This document shows, piece after piece, positions 17,509-29,969 of a stretch of 64,000 bases of DNA (positions within the stretch are counted from its first letter, which is position 1; the number at the start of each line of letters is the position of its first letter). The position numbers and the translations under genes were made by a program. The notes beneath the pieces are model-generated. The model saw nothing but the letters and a program-made list of their open reading frames with translations, was not told the DNA's origin and did no database searches. The DNA comes from Aureimonas sp. AU4 (GTDB lineage: Bacteria > Pseudomonadota > Alphaproteobacteria > Rhizobiales > Rhizobiaceae): positions 1 to 64,000 of the forward strand of contig NZ_BBWK01000054.1 of NCBI RefSeq assembly GCF_001463765.1, read 5' to 3'.

Positions 17509-18753
17509 GTGTCGAGCCGTCGCATGGGCGCCCAACTTCTTCCGATCGTCGCGCTTCTGACGTCGACCTTCTTCCTCCTGGTCGGCATCGGCCTCCAGGG
17601 CATCCTCATGCCCGTGCGGGCTGCGAGCGAAGGCTGGAACGCCTACGAGATCGGCCTCATGGGCACGGCCTACGCCATCGCCTTCACGATCGGGTGCCTC
17701 GTCGCGCCGCGCCTCGTCAAAAGCGCAGGCCACATCCGCACCTTCTCGAGCCTTGCCGCTCTGCTCGCCGTCTGCGTTCTCCTGAACGGGCTCTGGGTCT
17801 CACCGATCGGCTGGATTCCGGTGCGCGCCCTGTCGGGCTTCGCGATCGCGGGCGCCTACATGGTGATCGAGAGCTGGCTCAACGAGCGCGTCACCAACGA
17901 GACGCGCGGCCTCGTCTTCTCGCTCTACATGGCGGTGTCGATGGCCGCGATGATGGGCGGGCAGTTCTCGCTGCCGGTCGTCGGCGAAGGCGTTCCCGCC
18001 GCCTTCATGCTGTGCGCGATCTTCTACGCGCTGGCCGTCATTCCCAACGCGCTCTCGCGCGCCCCCAGCCCCAAGCCCCTCGTCCAGGCCAGCCTCGACC
18101 TTCGGATGATCTGGCGCAACTCGCCGGCGGCGGTGGTCTGCGTGACGCTGTCGGGCGTCCTGTCGGGGGCCTGGACCAACATGGCGCCCGTCTTCGGCCA
18201 GCGCGTCGGCCTGTCCACCGCCGAGATCTCGACGCTGCTCGTCGCCACGATGGGCGGCGGGCTCGTCTTCCAGTTCCCGCTCGGCCGCCTGTCGGACCGG
18301 ATCGACCGCCGCCTCGTCATGGTTCTGGCGGGGCTGATCGGCCTTTCGGCCGCGCTCGCGGGGCTGCTCGTCTGGGGCAGCGGCCACCTGCCGCTCTTCG
18401 CCATCGCCTTCGTGATCGGCGGCGTGATCTATCCCGCCTACTCGCTGGCAGTGGCCCATGCCAACGACTTCGCCCGCCCGACCGACTTCGTGAAGATTTC
18501 CGGCGGGCTCCTGATCCTCTACGGCTTCGGCACGATGGCGGGCCCGATGCTGGCCGCGTGGCTCATGGAGACGATCGGCCCGCGCGGTCTGTTTTTGGCG
18601 ACCGGCGCGTCCCATGCGAGCTTCGCGACTTATGCGGCCTGGCGCATGGCGCGCCGACCGGACGTGGTCCCGCCGGCAGAGCGGTCCGACGCTCCCTCGC
18701 TCCCGACCGCGCCCCTCACCACGCCGGAGTCGCTGCGCCGCGAAATGGCCTGA
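17509..18753 (+). CDS. MFS transporter
   Basis: Major facilitator superfamily protein of 414 residues with twelve hydrophobic segments in two halves. The loop GRLSDRIDRRLVM in the second half is the usual MFS cytoplasmic motif, and the first half has the matching GCLVAPRLVKSAGHIRTF loop. A Pro-rich tail follows. The GTG is used as start; an ATG five codons later is also possible. I cannot name a substrate: no biosynthetic or catabolic neighbour helps. It lies 86 bases after the uracil glycosylase and may be transcribed on its own. Confidence 0.8.
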   Translation: MSSRRMGAQLLPIVALLTSTFFLLVGIGLQGILMPVRAASEGWNAYEIGLMGTAYAIAFTIGCLVAPRLVKSAGHIRTFSSLAALLAVCVLLNGLWVSPIGWIPVRALSGFAIAGAYMVIESWLNERVTNETRGLVFSLYMAVSMAAMMGGQFSLPVVGEGVPAAFMLCAIFYALAVIPNALSRAPSPKPLVQASLDLRMIWRNSPAAVVCVTLSGVLSGAWTNMAPVFGQRVGLSTAEISTLLVATMGGGLVFQFPLGRLSDRIDRRLVMVLAGLIGLSAALAGLLVWGSGHLPLFAIAFVIGGVIYPAYSLAVAHANDFARPTDFVKISGGLLILYGFGTMAGPMLAAWLMETIGPRGLFLATGASHASFATYAAWRMARRPDVVPPAERSDAPSLPTAPLTTPESLRREMA

Positions 18754-18900
18754 AGCGCAGTGCACATTAAACCTTGGCAAGCTGACGGTTCCGCCCGAAC
18801 CCGATCACGATGTCGTGCATTCTAGGATGCGTAATGTCCGCCGCGCCGCCCGGCAGGGGCCGGGCGCTCCCAGCGGAAACGCCTTTTGGGAGGCATTCTA

Positions 18901-19224
18901 ATGAAGACCCGTTTGATTCTCGCCAGTCTGGTTCTGGGTACGCTGGCCACCGGTGCCGCTTCAGCCGCCGAGCCGATGGTGCATCACCGCAAGCCCGTGC
19001 ACCACGCCGTGATGAAGCATCGCGCGCCGGTCAGGCATCACACGGCCATGCGCACGACGACCGCGGCGACCTACGGCGCGCCGAACCGCCGTCCGCTGAG
19101 TTCCGGCGACTCGCCGACCGTGGCGCGGGAGGGCAAGGTCGTCGATCCGCTGGCCGTTCCGGGCTCGGATGCGGCGATCTACAACTACAGCCCGAACGAC
19201 CGGAACTCGGCCTACGGCTACTGA
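18901..19224 (+). CDS. Secreted histidine-rich small protein
   Basis: A 107-residue protein with a signal peptide (LILASLVLGTLATGAASA) and a His-rich first third (MVHHRKPVHHAVMKHRAP, then RHHTAM) that might bind metal; this is inference. The C-terminus is neutral and Tyr/Asn-rich (YNYSPNDRNSAYGY). GGGAGG lies 8 bases before the ATG, fixing it over a possible earlier start. The leader contains a 7-bp hairpin (CGCCCGG/CCGGGCG, 18847-18866). I do not recognise a named family. The gene ends at the hairpin shared with the convergent transporter. Confidence 0.7.
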   Translation: MKTRLILASLVLGTLATGAASAAEPMVHHRKPVHHAVMKHRAPVRHHTAMRTTTAATYGAPNRRPLSSGDSPTVAREGKVVDPLAVPGSDAAIYNYSPNDRNSAYGY

Positions 19225-19237
19225 GCCGTGAGCCCCA

Positions 19238-19266
19238 GCGTCAGCCCCCCGTGCCGGGGCTGACGC
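19238..19266. terminator. Hairpin between convergent genes
   Basis: A perfect 11-bp inverted repeat, GCGTCAGCCCC and GGGGCTGACGC, with a 7-base loop. It begins 14 bases after the plus-strand stop and covers the last codons of the minus-strand gene. No T-tract is present on either side, so intrinsic termination would be weak, but it can fold in either transcript and protect 3' ends. Confidence 0.55.
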
Positions 19267-20191
19267 GCTTGGCCGCGCGCCGCTCCAGACCGAGCCGGTG
19301 CTCGCGGAAGATGATGAAGACGCCGGCGCTGATCACGATGCCGGCGCCCGCCAGCGTCGTCCCGCTCGCCTCCTCCCCGAACAGGAAGTAGCCGACCGCC
19401 ACCGCCAGGATCATCGAGGTGTACTCGAAGGGCGCGATGGTGGAGGTGTCGGCATGCCGATAGGAGGCGGTGAGGAGGAGCTGCCCCACCCCGCCGCAAA
19501 GGCCCGCCAGAACCAGGAGCACGGCCTGCGGCCACGTCGGCCACGTCCAGCCGAACACCGCCGTCGTCGCGGAGATGATCGTCGAGGTCAGCGAGAAGTA
19601 GATCACGATCGTCGCTGTCTTCTCCGTGCGCACGAGCCGCCGGATCTGGATCATCGCGACCGCCGCGATCGCCGCGCCCGCAAGAGACGCGAGGATGCCC
19701 GCCGTCTGCGAGGCGTCGATGCTGTCGGCACTCAGCGTGAAGTTCGGCGCGACCACGACGACGACGCCCGTCAGCCCGACCAGCACGGCCGCCCAGCGAT
19801 AGGCCCGGACCGTCTCGCGCAGGAACACGGCCGCCGCCACCACCGTCAGCAGCGGCGAAGCGTAGGACACCGCGATCCATTCGGGATAGGGCAGCCGTCC
19901 GAGCGCGTAGAAGCCGCAGCCCATGGACGACACGCCGATCACGCCGCGCAGGAAGTGCCCGCCGATATCGTCGGTGCGCAGCGAGCCGCGCAGGTCCCCC
20001 AGCCAGATCAGGTAGGCGACCACCGGGACGAGCGCGAAGAATGAGCGGAAGAAGACGAGCTGACCCGCCGGAAAGGCGTCGCCGGTGGCCTTCAGCGCGG
20101 TCTGCATGCCCACGAAGACCACCACCGAGACGACCTTGAGCGCGATGCCCAGCATCGGGCTCGTGGTGTCGGAGTCGATCGCGAGGGCCAT
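19241..20191 (-). CDS. EamA/DMT-superfamily transporter
   Basis: Drug/metabolite transporter of 316 residues with ten hydrophobic segments in two EamA repeats. The first repeat ends with YPEWIAVSYASPLLTVVAAAVFLRE, the second with FEYTSMILAVAVGYFLFGEE, which are the typical repeat ends. The N-terminus is short and polar. Substrate is unknown; related proteins export amino acids or carry S-adenosylmethionine. Its last codons lie in the shared hairpin. It is divergent from pepN, with a 208-base space for both promoters. Confidence 0.8.
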   Translation of the reverse strand: MALAIDSDTTSPMLGIALKVVSVVVFVGMQTALKATGDAFPAGQLVFFRSFFALVPVVAYLIWLGDLRGSLRTDDIGGHFLRGVIGVSSMGCGFYALGRLPYPEWIAVSYASPLLTVVAAAVFLRETVRAYRWAAVLVGLTGVVVVVAPNFTLSADSIDASQTAGILASLAGAAIAAVAMIQIRRLVRTEKTATIVIYFSLTSTIISATTAVFGWTWPTWPQAVLLVLAGLCGGVGQLLLTASYRHADTSTIAPFEYTSMILAVAVGYFLFGEEASGTTLAGAGIVISAGVFIIFREHRLGLERRAAKRVSPGTGG

Positions 20192-20399
20192 GGCATCCGG
20201 CGAGTGGAAACGGGAGCGGGAGGTCGGCCCCGCTTACGCCCACCGTTCCGGCGGGTCGACCCACCTTCTGGCATCATCCGTGAAACTTATGGTTAGCATG
20301 GGACACGACCCGTGATCGTGAACCGGGGCCGCGCGGTTGGCGTCCGGCGCGCGGACCGGTTACGGACGGCCGAACCCGGGCCCAACGAGGAGAGCTTTG

Positions 20400-23051
20400 A
20401 TGGCGCGCAGCGACGATGGACAGGTTGTCCGGCTGGAAGACTACCGCCCGACCGACTTCCTGATCGAACATGTCGAGATGCGCTTCGAGCTCTTCGAGGG
20501 CGAGGCGCTGGTGGAAACGGTCTCGACGCTCCGCCGGCGCGAGGGAACCGACCCGGCGCGCCCGCTCGTCCTCGACGGCGACGCGCTCGACTTCGTATCG
20601 GCGACGCTGGACGGGCGCGAAATAGAGGCGGGCCGCCTTGAGGCGTCACCCGACCGCCTGACCATCCACCTCCCCGAGGCAACGCCCGCGCAATCCGTGC
20701 GCCTGGCCGTCCGCACCCGCCTGCGGCCGGAGGAGAACACCCAGCTCATGGGGCTCTACCGCTCCAACGGCGTCTGGTGCACGCAATGCGAGGCGGAGGG
20801 CTTCCGCCGCATCACCTACTTCCTCGACCGGCCGGACGTACTCGCGACCTACCGCGTCCGCGTCGAGGCCGACCGGCGCGCCGCCCCGATTCTCCTGTCC
20901 AACGGCAATCCGGTCGAGGCGGGCGTCACGGACAACGGCCGCCACTTCACTGTTTGGGACGACCCCTTCCCCAAGCCCTCCTACCTCTTCGCGCTGGTGG
21001 CGGGCGACCTCGACCATATCGAGGAGCCGTTCCGCACCCAGTCGGGTCGCGAGGTGAGGCTCGCCATTTACACCGAGAAGGGCCTGTCGGACCGCGCCGG
21101 CTACGCGATGGACGCGCTCCGGCGCTCCATGGTCTGGGACGAGCGGCGCTTCGGGCGCGAGTACGACCTCGACGTCTTCAACATCGTCGCGGTCGGCGAC
21201 TTCAACATGGGGGCGATGGAGAACAAGGGTCTCAACGTCTTCAACCACAAGTACGTGCTGCTCGACCCCGACACCGCGACCGACGCCGACTACCAGGGCG
21301 TCGAGACCGTGATCGCCCACGAGTACTTCCATAACTGGACCGGCAATCGCATCACCTGCCGCGACTGGTTCCAGCTCTGCCTGAAGGAAGGGCTGACGGT
21401 CTTTCGCGACCAGGAGTTCACGAGCGACGAGCGCTCGCGGCCCGTCAAGCGCATCGCCTCGGTGCATACGCTGAAGTCGCACCAATTCCCGGAGGACCAG
21501 GGGCCGCTGCAGCACCCGGTGCGCCCGACGCGCTACCGCGAGATCAACAACTTCTACACCGCGACCGTCTACGAGAAGGGCGCGGAGCTGGTGCGCATGA
21601 TCGCGACGATCCTCGGCGAGACGCGCTTTCGCGCCGGCATGGACCTCTACTTCGAACGGCACGACGGCGACGCGGCGACGATCGAGGACTTCGTCCGCTG
21701 CTTCGAGGAGGCGGGCGAGACGGACCTGTCGCAGTTCTCGCGCTGGTACGCCCAGGCCGGCACGCCGACACTGGAAATTCGCGAGAGCTTCGAGGACGGC
21801 CGGCTGACGCTCGACCTCGCGCAGACGCTCGTGCCGGGCTCGGCCGGAACCGGCACAGCGCCCCTCGTCATCCCGATCCGCTTCGGTCTGGTGGACGGAA
21901 GCGGACGCGACATGCAGGCGGTGCCGGAGGCCGGCAGCGCCGATGTGGAGGGCGACGTCATCCTCCTCACCGAGGCGCGCGCGAGCGTCGTCTTCGCAAA
22001 CCTGCCGGAGCGGCCGCTCGTGTCGGTCCTGCGCGGCTTCTCGGCCCCCGTCACGCTCAGCTACCCGCAGGCCGAGGCGGACCGACTGGCGCTGGCGCGG
22101 CTCGATCCCGATCCGTTCGGGCGCTGGCGCGCGCTGACCGATCTGGTGGGCGAGCGCCTGCGCGACGCGGCCAAGGCGGGCGGTGCGGCGGGCGCGACCG
22201 CAGTGGATCCGGCCATCGTCGAGACGCTGGTCCGCAGCGCCGAGGACGAGCGGCTGGAGCCGGCCCTCCGGGCGCAGATGATGCAGCTTCCCGGCGAGGC
22301 CGAGATCGCGCGGCTGATCGGGCGCGATGTCGATCCCGAACGCGTCCATGCCGTGCGCGAGGCGGTGCTGCGCGAGATCGCGCGCGTCGGTGCCGAGCGG
22401 CTCGCGCGCGTCGAGGCGACGCTCGGGGGCGATGCCGCCTTCTCGCCGGACGCCGCCAACGCCGGGCGGCGCGCCCTGCGAAACGCGCTGCTTCTGCCGC
22501 TCTCGCTGGCCGACGCTTCGCCCGCGCGGGCCGCGCGCCGCTTCACCGAAGCCGACAACATGACCGACCGTCTCGCGGCGCTGACGATTCTGGCTCACGT
22601 CTTTCCCGAAAGCGCCGAGGCCGACGCCGCGGTGGACGGCTTCTTCCGACGCTTCGAGGGCGACGCGCTCGTCATGGACAAGTGGTTCCTGCTGCTGGCG
22701 ACCGTGCCCCGTCCCGAGACGCTGGAGCGGGTCGAGGCCCTCGCCCGCCATCCGCTGTTCCGTCTTGCCAACCCGAACCGGGCCCGCGCGCTGATCGGCG
22801 GCTTCGCCACCGGCAACCAGCGGGCCTTCAACCGGGCCGACGGCGCGGGCTATCGCTGGGTGGCGGAGCAGCTTCGCCGGCTCGACCCGGTCAACCCGCA
22901 GACGGCGGCGCGCCTTGCCACGGCGTTCCGATCCTGGCGGGCCTTCGAGCCGACGCGGCAGGCCCATGCCCGCGCCGCGCTGGAGGATCTGGCGGGGGCC
23001 TCCGGTCTCTCGCGCGATCTTGCCGACATCGTCGCGCGGAGCCTGAATTGA
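20400..23051 (+). CDS. pepN: Aminopeptidase N
   Basis: M1-family zinc aminopeptidase of 883 residues. The exopeptidase motif GAMEN is at 271-275, and the zinc site HEYFHNW starts at His307, with the third ligand in the downstream LKEGLTVF block. An Ig-like domain and a long helical C-terminal domain follow, as in E. coli PepN (870 aa). The ATG is chosen because GAGGAGA precedes it; the frame is open further up from a TTG. It is cytoplasmic and degrades peptides from the N-terminus. Confidence 0.95.
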   Translation: MARSDDGQVVRLEDYRPTDFLIEHVEMRFELFEGEALVETVSTLRRREGTDPARPLVLDGDALDFVSATLDGREIEAGRLEASPDRLTIHLPEATPAQSVRLAVRTRLRPEENTQLMGLYRSNGVWCTQCEAEGFRRITYFLDRPDVLATYRVRVEADRRAAPILLSNGNPVEAGVTDNGRHFTVWDDPFPKPSYLFALVAGDLDHIEEPFRTQSGREVRLAIYTEKGLSDRAGYAMDALRRSMVWDERRFGREYDLDVFNIVAVGDFNMGAMENKGLNVFNHKYVLLDPDTATDADYQGVETVIAHEYFHNWTGNRITCRDWFQLCLKEGLTVFRDQEFTSDERSRPVKRIASVHTLKSHQFPEDQGPLQHPVRPTRYREINNFYTATVYEKGAELVRMIATILGETRFRAGMDLYFERHDGDAATIEDFVRCFEEAGETDLSQFSRWYAQAGTPTLEIRESFEDGRLTLDLAQTLVPGSAGTGTAPLVIPIRFGLVDGSGRDMQAVPEAGSADVEGDVILLTEARASVVFANLPERPLVSVLRGFSAPVTLSYPQAEADRLALARLDPDPFGRWRALTDLVGERLRDAAKAGGAAGATAVDPAIVETLVRSAEDERLEPALRAQMMQLPGEAEIARLIGRDVDPERVHAVREAVLREIARVGAERLARVEATLGGDAAFSPDAANAGRRALRNALLLPLSLADASPARAARRFTEADNMTDRLAALTILAHVFPESAEADAAVDGFFRRFEGDALVMDKWFLLLATVPRPETLERVEALARHPLFRLANPNRARALIGGFATGNQRAFNRADGAGYRWVAEQLRRLDPVNPQTAARLATAFRSWRAFEPTRQAHARAALEDLAGASGLSRDLADIVARSLN

Positions 23052-23278
23052 TAAGGGCGAACCGATAAATTTTTACGTTTACCCTTCGTTCACCTTGATC
23101 CGCGAAACACGTGGAAAAACGGTGTGTAAGCCTTGCAACAGGCCCCCTCGCGGCTTGCGCGGGGACGGTTTGCGTGACCCCGGCTTGCTGGACAACTGAG
23201 TCGCCGACTGGTTGAATGTTGTTAAGGTTTCGGGTGGCGGCGCCCGATGCCAATGATCGACATTCGAGGGGTCGGTGA

Positions 23279-25611
<2,333 letters not shown>

Positions 25612-25615
<4 letters not shown>

Positions 25616-28545
25616 CCGAGCTTCGGGTCGAACGGCAGGAGCGCGGAAAACATCTCGCGCACCGCCCGCGCCGTGTCGCCGACCTCGGTCTCGATAGCGG
25701 CCGGTTCGGCCAGGTCGAGCGCAGAAGCGATGCGCCGCGCAAGGCCGAGCGGCAGGTCCGCCACCCGGTTCGCGGTTCCCGTTCCCAGTCGCAGAAGCTG
25801 CATCAGCCGCGTCATGCGGTCCATCGCGTCGCTCGGGTCGAGGCCGAGCCCGGCGCGGTCCTCCGGCCGCAGATGGCGCAGCACCTCCGCCGTCGGGCGT
25901 CCGATGGCCTCCAGCGGCGCGCGCCCCGTCAGGATCGCCCATTGCGCGAGGAATTCGAGGTCCGTCAGCCCTCCGGCGAGGCGCTTGAGATCGAGGACGC
26001 CGCGCGGGGGCTTCTGCACGTCGAGCCGGGCGCGCATGTCGGCCACGTCGTCCGAGAGGAGCGGGTCTGCGCGGTGGGTCTCGATCGCCTCGCGCACGGC
26101 GGCCACGATCTCCGCCGCGAGCGCCGCGTCGCCGGCCACCGGGTGCGAGCGCGTGAGCGCCATGCGCTCCCAGGTCCAGGCCTCGGCCTGATAGCGCCGG
26201 AAGGCATCGACATGGGTCGCGAGCGGGCCCTTGTTGCCGGACGGGCGAAGGCGGAAGTCGACCGCGTAGAGCACGCCTTCGGCCATGGGCGCCGAGAGCG
26301 CGGCGATGAGCCGTTGGGTGAGGCGCATGTAGTAGGTCGAGACCGCGAGCGGGCGCTCGCCGTCGCTCTCATCGGCGCCCTCGTCGTGGTCGTAGAGGAG
26401 CATCAGGTCGATGTCGGAGCTGGCCGTCAGCTCGCGCGAGCCGAGCCGGCCGAGGCCGAGAACCGCGACCCGCCCGCCCGGAACCTTGCCGTGAACCCGC
26501 GCGAACTCGGCCTGCACGGCTTCGAGGACCGCCTCGATCACCACTTCCGCCAGAACCGTGAAGGCCGCGCCCGCCGCGGGACCCTCGATCGCGCCCGACA
26601 GAAGCCGGACGCCGATCAGGAACCGCCCCTCGGAGGCGAAGATGCGCAGGCGTACGAGGCGATCCTCGAGCGAGGTCGCCTCGGCGAGAAAGGCATGGAG
26701 TTGCGCGCGTCGCGCCTCCGCGCTCGGCATGTCGCGGAAGAAGGCGGGTTCGAGCAGGGCGTCGAAGACGTGGGGCCGCGCGGTGATGGTGCGGCCAAGC
26801 TCGGGGGCCGAGGTCACAATCAGCGCCAGTAGGTCGAGAAGGCGCGGGTTGGAGGCGATCAGCGAGAAGAACTGGAGCCCGGCGGGAAGTGCGGCAAGGA
26901 AGCGATCGAACTCTGCGAGCGCGGCGTCCGGGTCGGGTGCCGCCGCGAAGCTCTCGAGGAGACGCGGCAGGACCTGGGCCAGCGGCTCGCGCGCCGCTTC
27001 CGAGCGCGTCGCGCGCAGACGCCCCTCCGTCCAGCCGCCGAGGATGCGCGCCATGTCGGCCGGTCGGCGATACCCGAGCCCGGCCAGCCGCTCGCGCGTC
27101 CGCTCGTCGTCGCCGTAGCTCTCCGTCGCCTCGTCCTCGCGCCCGTCCGAGAACAGCGCCGAGAAGCGCCATTCGACACGCCGCAGGTGGTTGGTGAGCT
27201 CCGCCGAGAAGCTCGCGGCATCGGGATGGTTGCAGAGACGCGCGACGGTCTCGAGCCCCTGAGCGCTCTCGGGCAGCGTATGGGTCTGCTCGTCGGCGAT
27301 CATCTGCACGGCGTGTTCGGCGCGGCGCAGGAACCAGTAGGCGCGGGTCATCTCCTCAGCGACCTCGGCGTCGATCCAGTCGCTCGCCGCCAGCTGCGCC
27401 AGCGCCTCGTCGGTGCGCCGCATGCGCAGGCGCGGCGACCGGCCGCCCGCGATCAGCTGCTGGGCCTGCGCGAAGAATTCGATCTCGCGGATGCCGCCGC
27501 GTCCGAGCTTCAGGTTGTGGCCGGCGACCTCGATGCCGGTGAAGCCGCGATGCTGGTCGATGCGCGCCTTCATGTGACGGATGTCGCGGATCGCCACGAA
27601 GTCGAGATAGCGCCGCCAGACGAAGGGCGTCACCTCGCGCAGGAACCCCTCGCCCGCCTCGCGGTCGCCGGCGACGACGCGCGCCTTGATCATCGCGGCG
27701 CGCTCCCAGTCGCGGCCGGAGCCCTCGTAGTAGACGAGCGCGGCCGGCAGCGGGATGGCGAGCGGCATGGCGGAGGGGTCGGGCCGCAGCCGCAGATCGG
27801 TGCGGAAGACGTAGCCCTCGCGCGTGCGCTCGCCGATCATGCGCACGAGGCGGCGCGCGAGCTTTCCGAAGGTCTCGACGCTTTCCGACGTGTCGAGGAC
27901 GGCCGGCGCGCCGGGGTCGAAGAAGAGAATGAGGTCGATATCCGAGGAGTAGTTCAGCTCCCCCCCGCCGAGCTTGCCCATGCCGAGCACGAAGAGGCCG
28001 AGCCCCTGCTCCGGATCGGCCCGGTCGGGAAGCCGCAACGCGCCGCGCCGGTCGAGGTCGAGCGCGAGGAAGCGCACCGCATGGCCGACGGTCGCATCGG
28101 CAAGCGCCGAGAGATCGCGGCAGGTCTCGTCGGGCGTCGCCGCGCCGAAAAGATCGCGAAGCGCGACGAGGAGCGCCCCTTCCGCCTTGGCACGGCGAAG
28201 GTGCGCCATGACCTCGCCCTCGCTTGCGCCGTCGCCGACCGGCGCGTTCAGGTTCCCGACGATGGCCCGCACGCGCGCGCCGGCCTCCTCTTCGAAGAGA
28301 AGATCCAACCATTCGGGATGGGCCAGCGCGATCGAGAAGAGATGGGGCGAGAGCGACCAAACGGCCGCAAGGCGGGGGTCGCAGCGCTTCGACCGCAGCC
28401 ACGCCGCCAGACGTTCGCATCCCGCCTCGCCGGCGCGCTCGGCGAGCTCGGCGCCTCGCCGCGCGGCCAGATCCGCGTCGAGAGCGTCCAGCGGCAGCGT
28501 GCCGCCGATCCGCAGGCTAGGCGCTGCCCCGCTCGCCATCTCCAT
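25612..28545 (-). CDS. glnE: Bifunctional glutamine synthetase adenylyltransferase/deadenylase
   Basis: Controls glutamine synthetase by adding and removing AMP in response to PII. The 977 residues hold two nucleotidyltransferase domains. The N-terminal, deadenylylating one has GMGKLGGGELNYSSDIDLI (about 188-206); the C-terminal adenylylating one has GLGRLGSRELTASSDIDLML. Both carry the D-x-D metal-binding pair. The family usually has about 950 residues. Its start lies 29 bases inside the upstream kinase gene, so translation is probably coupled. Confidence 0.95.
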
Positions 28546-29947
28546 CTGATCCCTCGCCCTCGCCAGCCGGAAAGCTCAGCGTCACCACGAGGCCGGGCCC
28601 CGCGTCGCTCAAGCTCATGGTCCCGTCATGGATGCGCGCGATGGCCTGCACAAGGGACAGGCCGAGGCCGGAACCGGGCTTCGTGCGGCTTTCGTCGAGC
28701 CGGTAGAAGCGCTCCAGCACGCGATCGCGCTTGTCCTCCGGAATGCCCGGCCCGTTGTCGGCGACCGACAGCTCGACGCGCTCGCCCAGCCGACGCACGC
28801 GCACGCGCACCTCCAGCGGACGCTCCGCCGTCTCGCCGTATTTCAGCGCGTTGTCGATGAGATTGGAGACGGCCTGCGCGATCAGCTCGCGGCTCACCAC
28901 GGCCGGCAGCGGGCTGATCGCCTCCACGTCGAGGCGTCCCCCGTCATCCTCCACCAGGGGCTCGTAGAGTTCCGCCACGCCGGCCACGAGCTCCGCCAGA
29001 TCGACCCGATTCTTGATCGCGGGATGCGAGCCTGCCTCGACGCGGCTGATCATCAGGAGCGCGTCGAACGTGCGGATCATGTTGTCGGCCTCCGCCATCG
29101 CGCCTTCCAGCGCCTGTCGCGACTGACGCTCGTCGGCGCCACCCGAGAGGCCGGCCTCGACCCGGTTTCTCAGGCGCGTCAGCGGCGTCTTCAGGTCGTG
29201 GGCGATATTGTCGGAAACCTGCCGCAGCCCTTCCTGAAGGAGCGCGATACGGGCCAGCATCATGTTGAGGTTGGCTGAAAGCCGGTCGAACTCGTCGCCC
29301 GAGCCGTCCACCGGCAGGCGCTCGTGGAGATCTCCGGCCATGATGCGGGCGGTCGAGGCCGACATGCGGTTCAGGCGCCGCAGGGCCGTGCGGCCGACGA
29401 GGACCCAGGCCGCGAGCGCGCCCACCGTCATGAGGACGAGCGCCAGGATGACCGCGTTGCGCACCACGAGGCGGATGCGCTCGAGGTCCGAGACGTCGCG
29501 GCCGACAAGGACGCGCATCCCGTTCGACAGCGTCAGCACCTCTGCGACGGCCGTGTGGACGCGGTCCGTCTCGTTCTCGGAATAGCGGGCATAGCCGAAG
29601 GCGCGCTGGGTGAAGCCGGGATCGTCGAGCGTGCCCGGCTGGATGCTCTCGACGTTGCCGGCCAGGATGCGGCCCGACGCGTCGGACACGAGATAGAGCG
29701 AGGCGCCGGGCCGGCGCGAGCGGCGGTCGATCGATCGCACGAGCCCGACGATGCCCGCGCCCTCGTAGATCTGGTTGAGCTCGGTGATCTCCTCGGCGAT
29801 CGTCGCGCGGCTCTGCGACTGCAGGAGCGTCTGCGCCGTCGAGGTCACGTAGAGAAGCAGAACCGCCGCGAACACGGCGAAGAGCAGGAGGAACACCGCC
29901 GAAAGCCGGACGGCGGTGATCCGCATCAGGTCGCGCAGCCGCGTCAT
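28517..29947 (-). CDS. Sensor histidine kinase of the degP-linked two-component system
   Basis: A 476-residue membrane kinase. Two transmembrane segments (about 12-33 and 163-187) flank a periplasmic sensor domain of about 130 residues. A HAMP segment follows, then the HisKA phosphoacceptor in SDNIAHDLKTPL (His250), NLIDNALKY (N box), DNGPGIP, and GSGLGLSLV. It lies 22 bases after the response regulator gene and overlaps glnE, all in one direction, as in the Sinorhizobium degP region. The signal is unknown; the neighbouring degP suggests envelope stress, as inference. Confidence 0.88.
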   Translation of the reverse strand: MTRLRDLMRITAVRLSAVFLLLFAVFAAVLLLYVTSTAQTLLQSQSRATIAEEITELNQIYEGAGIVGLVRSIDRRSRRPGASLYLVSDASGRILAGNVESIQPGTLDDPGFTQRAFGYARYSENETDRVHTAVAEVLTLSNGMRVLVGRDVSDLERIRLVVRNAVILALVLMTVGALAAWVLVGRTALRRLNRMSASTARIMAGDLHERLPVDGSGDEFDRLSANLNMMLARIALLQEGLRQVSDNIAHDLKTPLTRLRNRVEAGLSGGADERQSRQALEGAMAEADNMIRTFDALLMISRVEAGSHPAIKNRVDLAELVAGVAELYEPLVEDDGGRLDVEAISPLPAVVSRELIAQAVSNLIDNALKYGETAERPLEVRVRVRRLGERVELSVADNGPGIPEDKRDRVLERFYRLDESRTKPGSGLGLSLVQAIARIHDGTMSLSDAGPGLVVTLSFPAGEGEGSDGDGERGSA

Positions 29948-29969
29948 GGTCCGGCGCCCGGTCGCCCGG

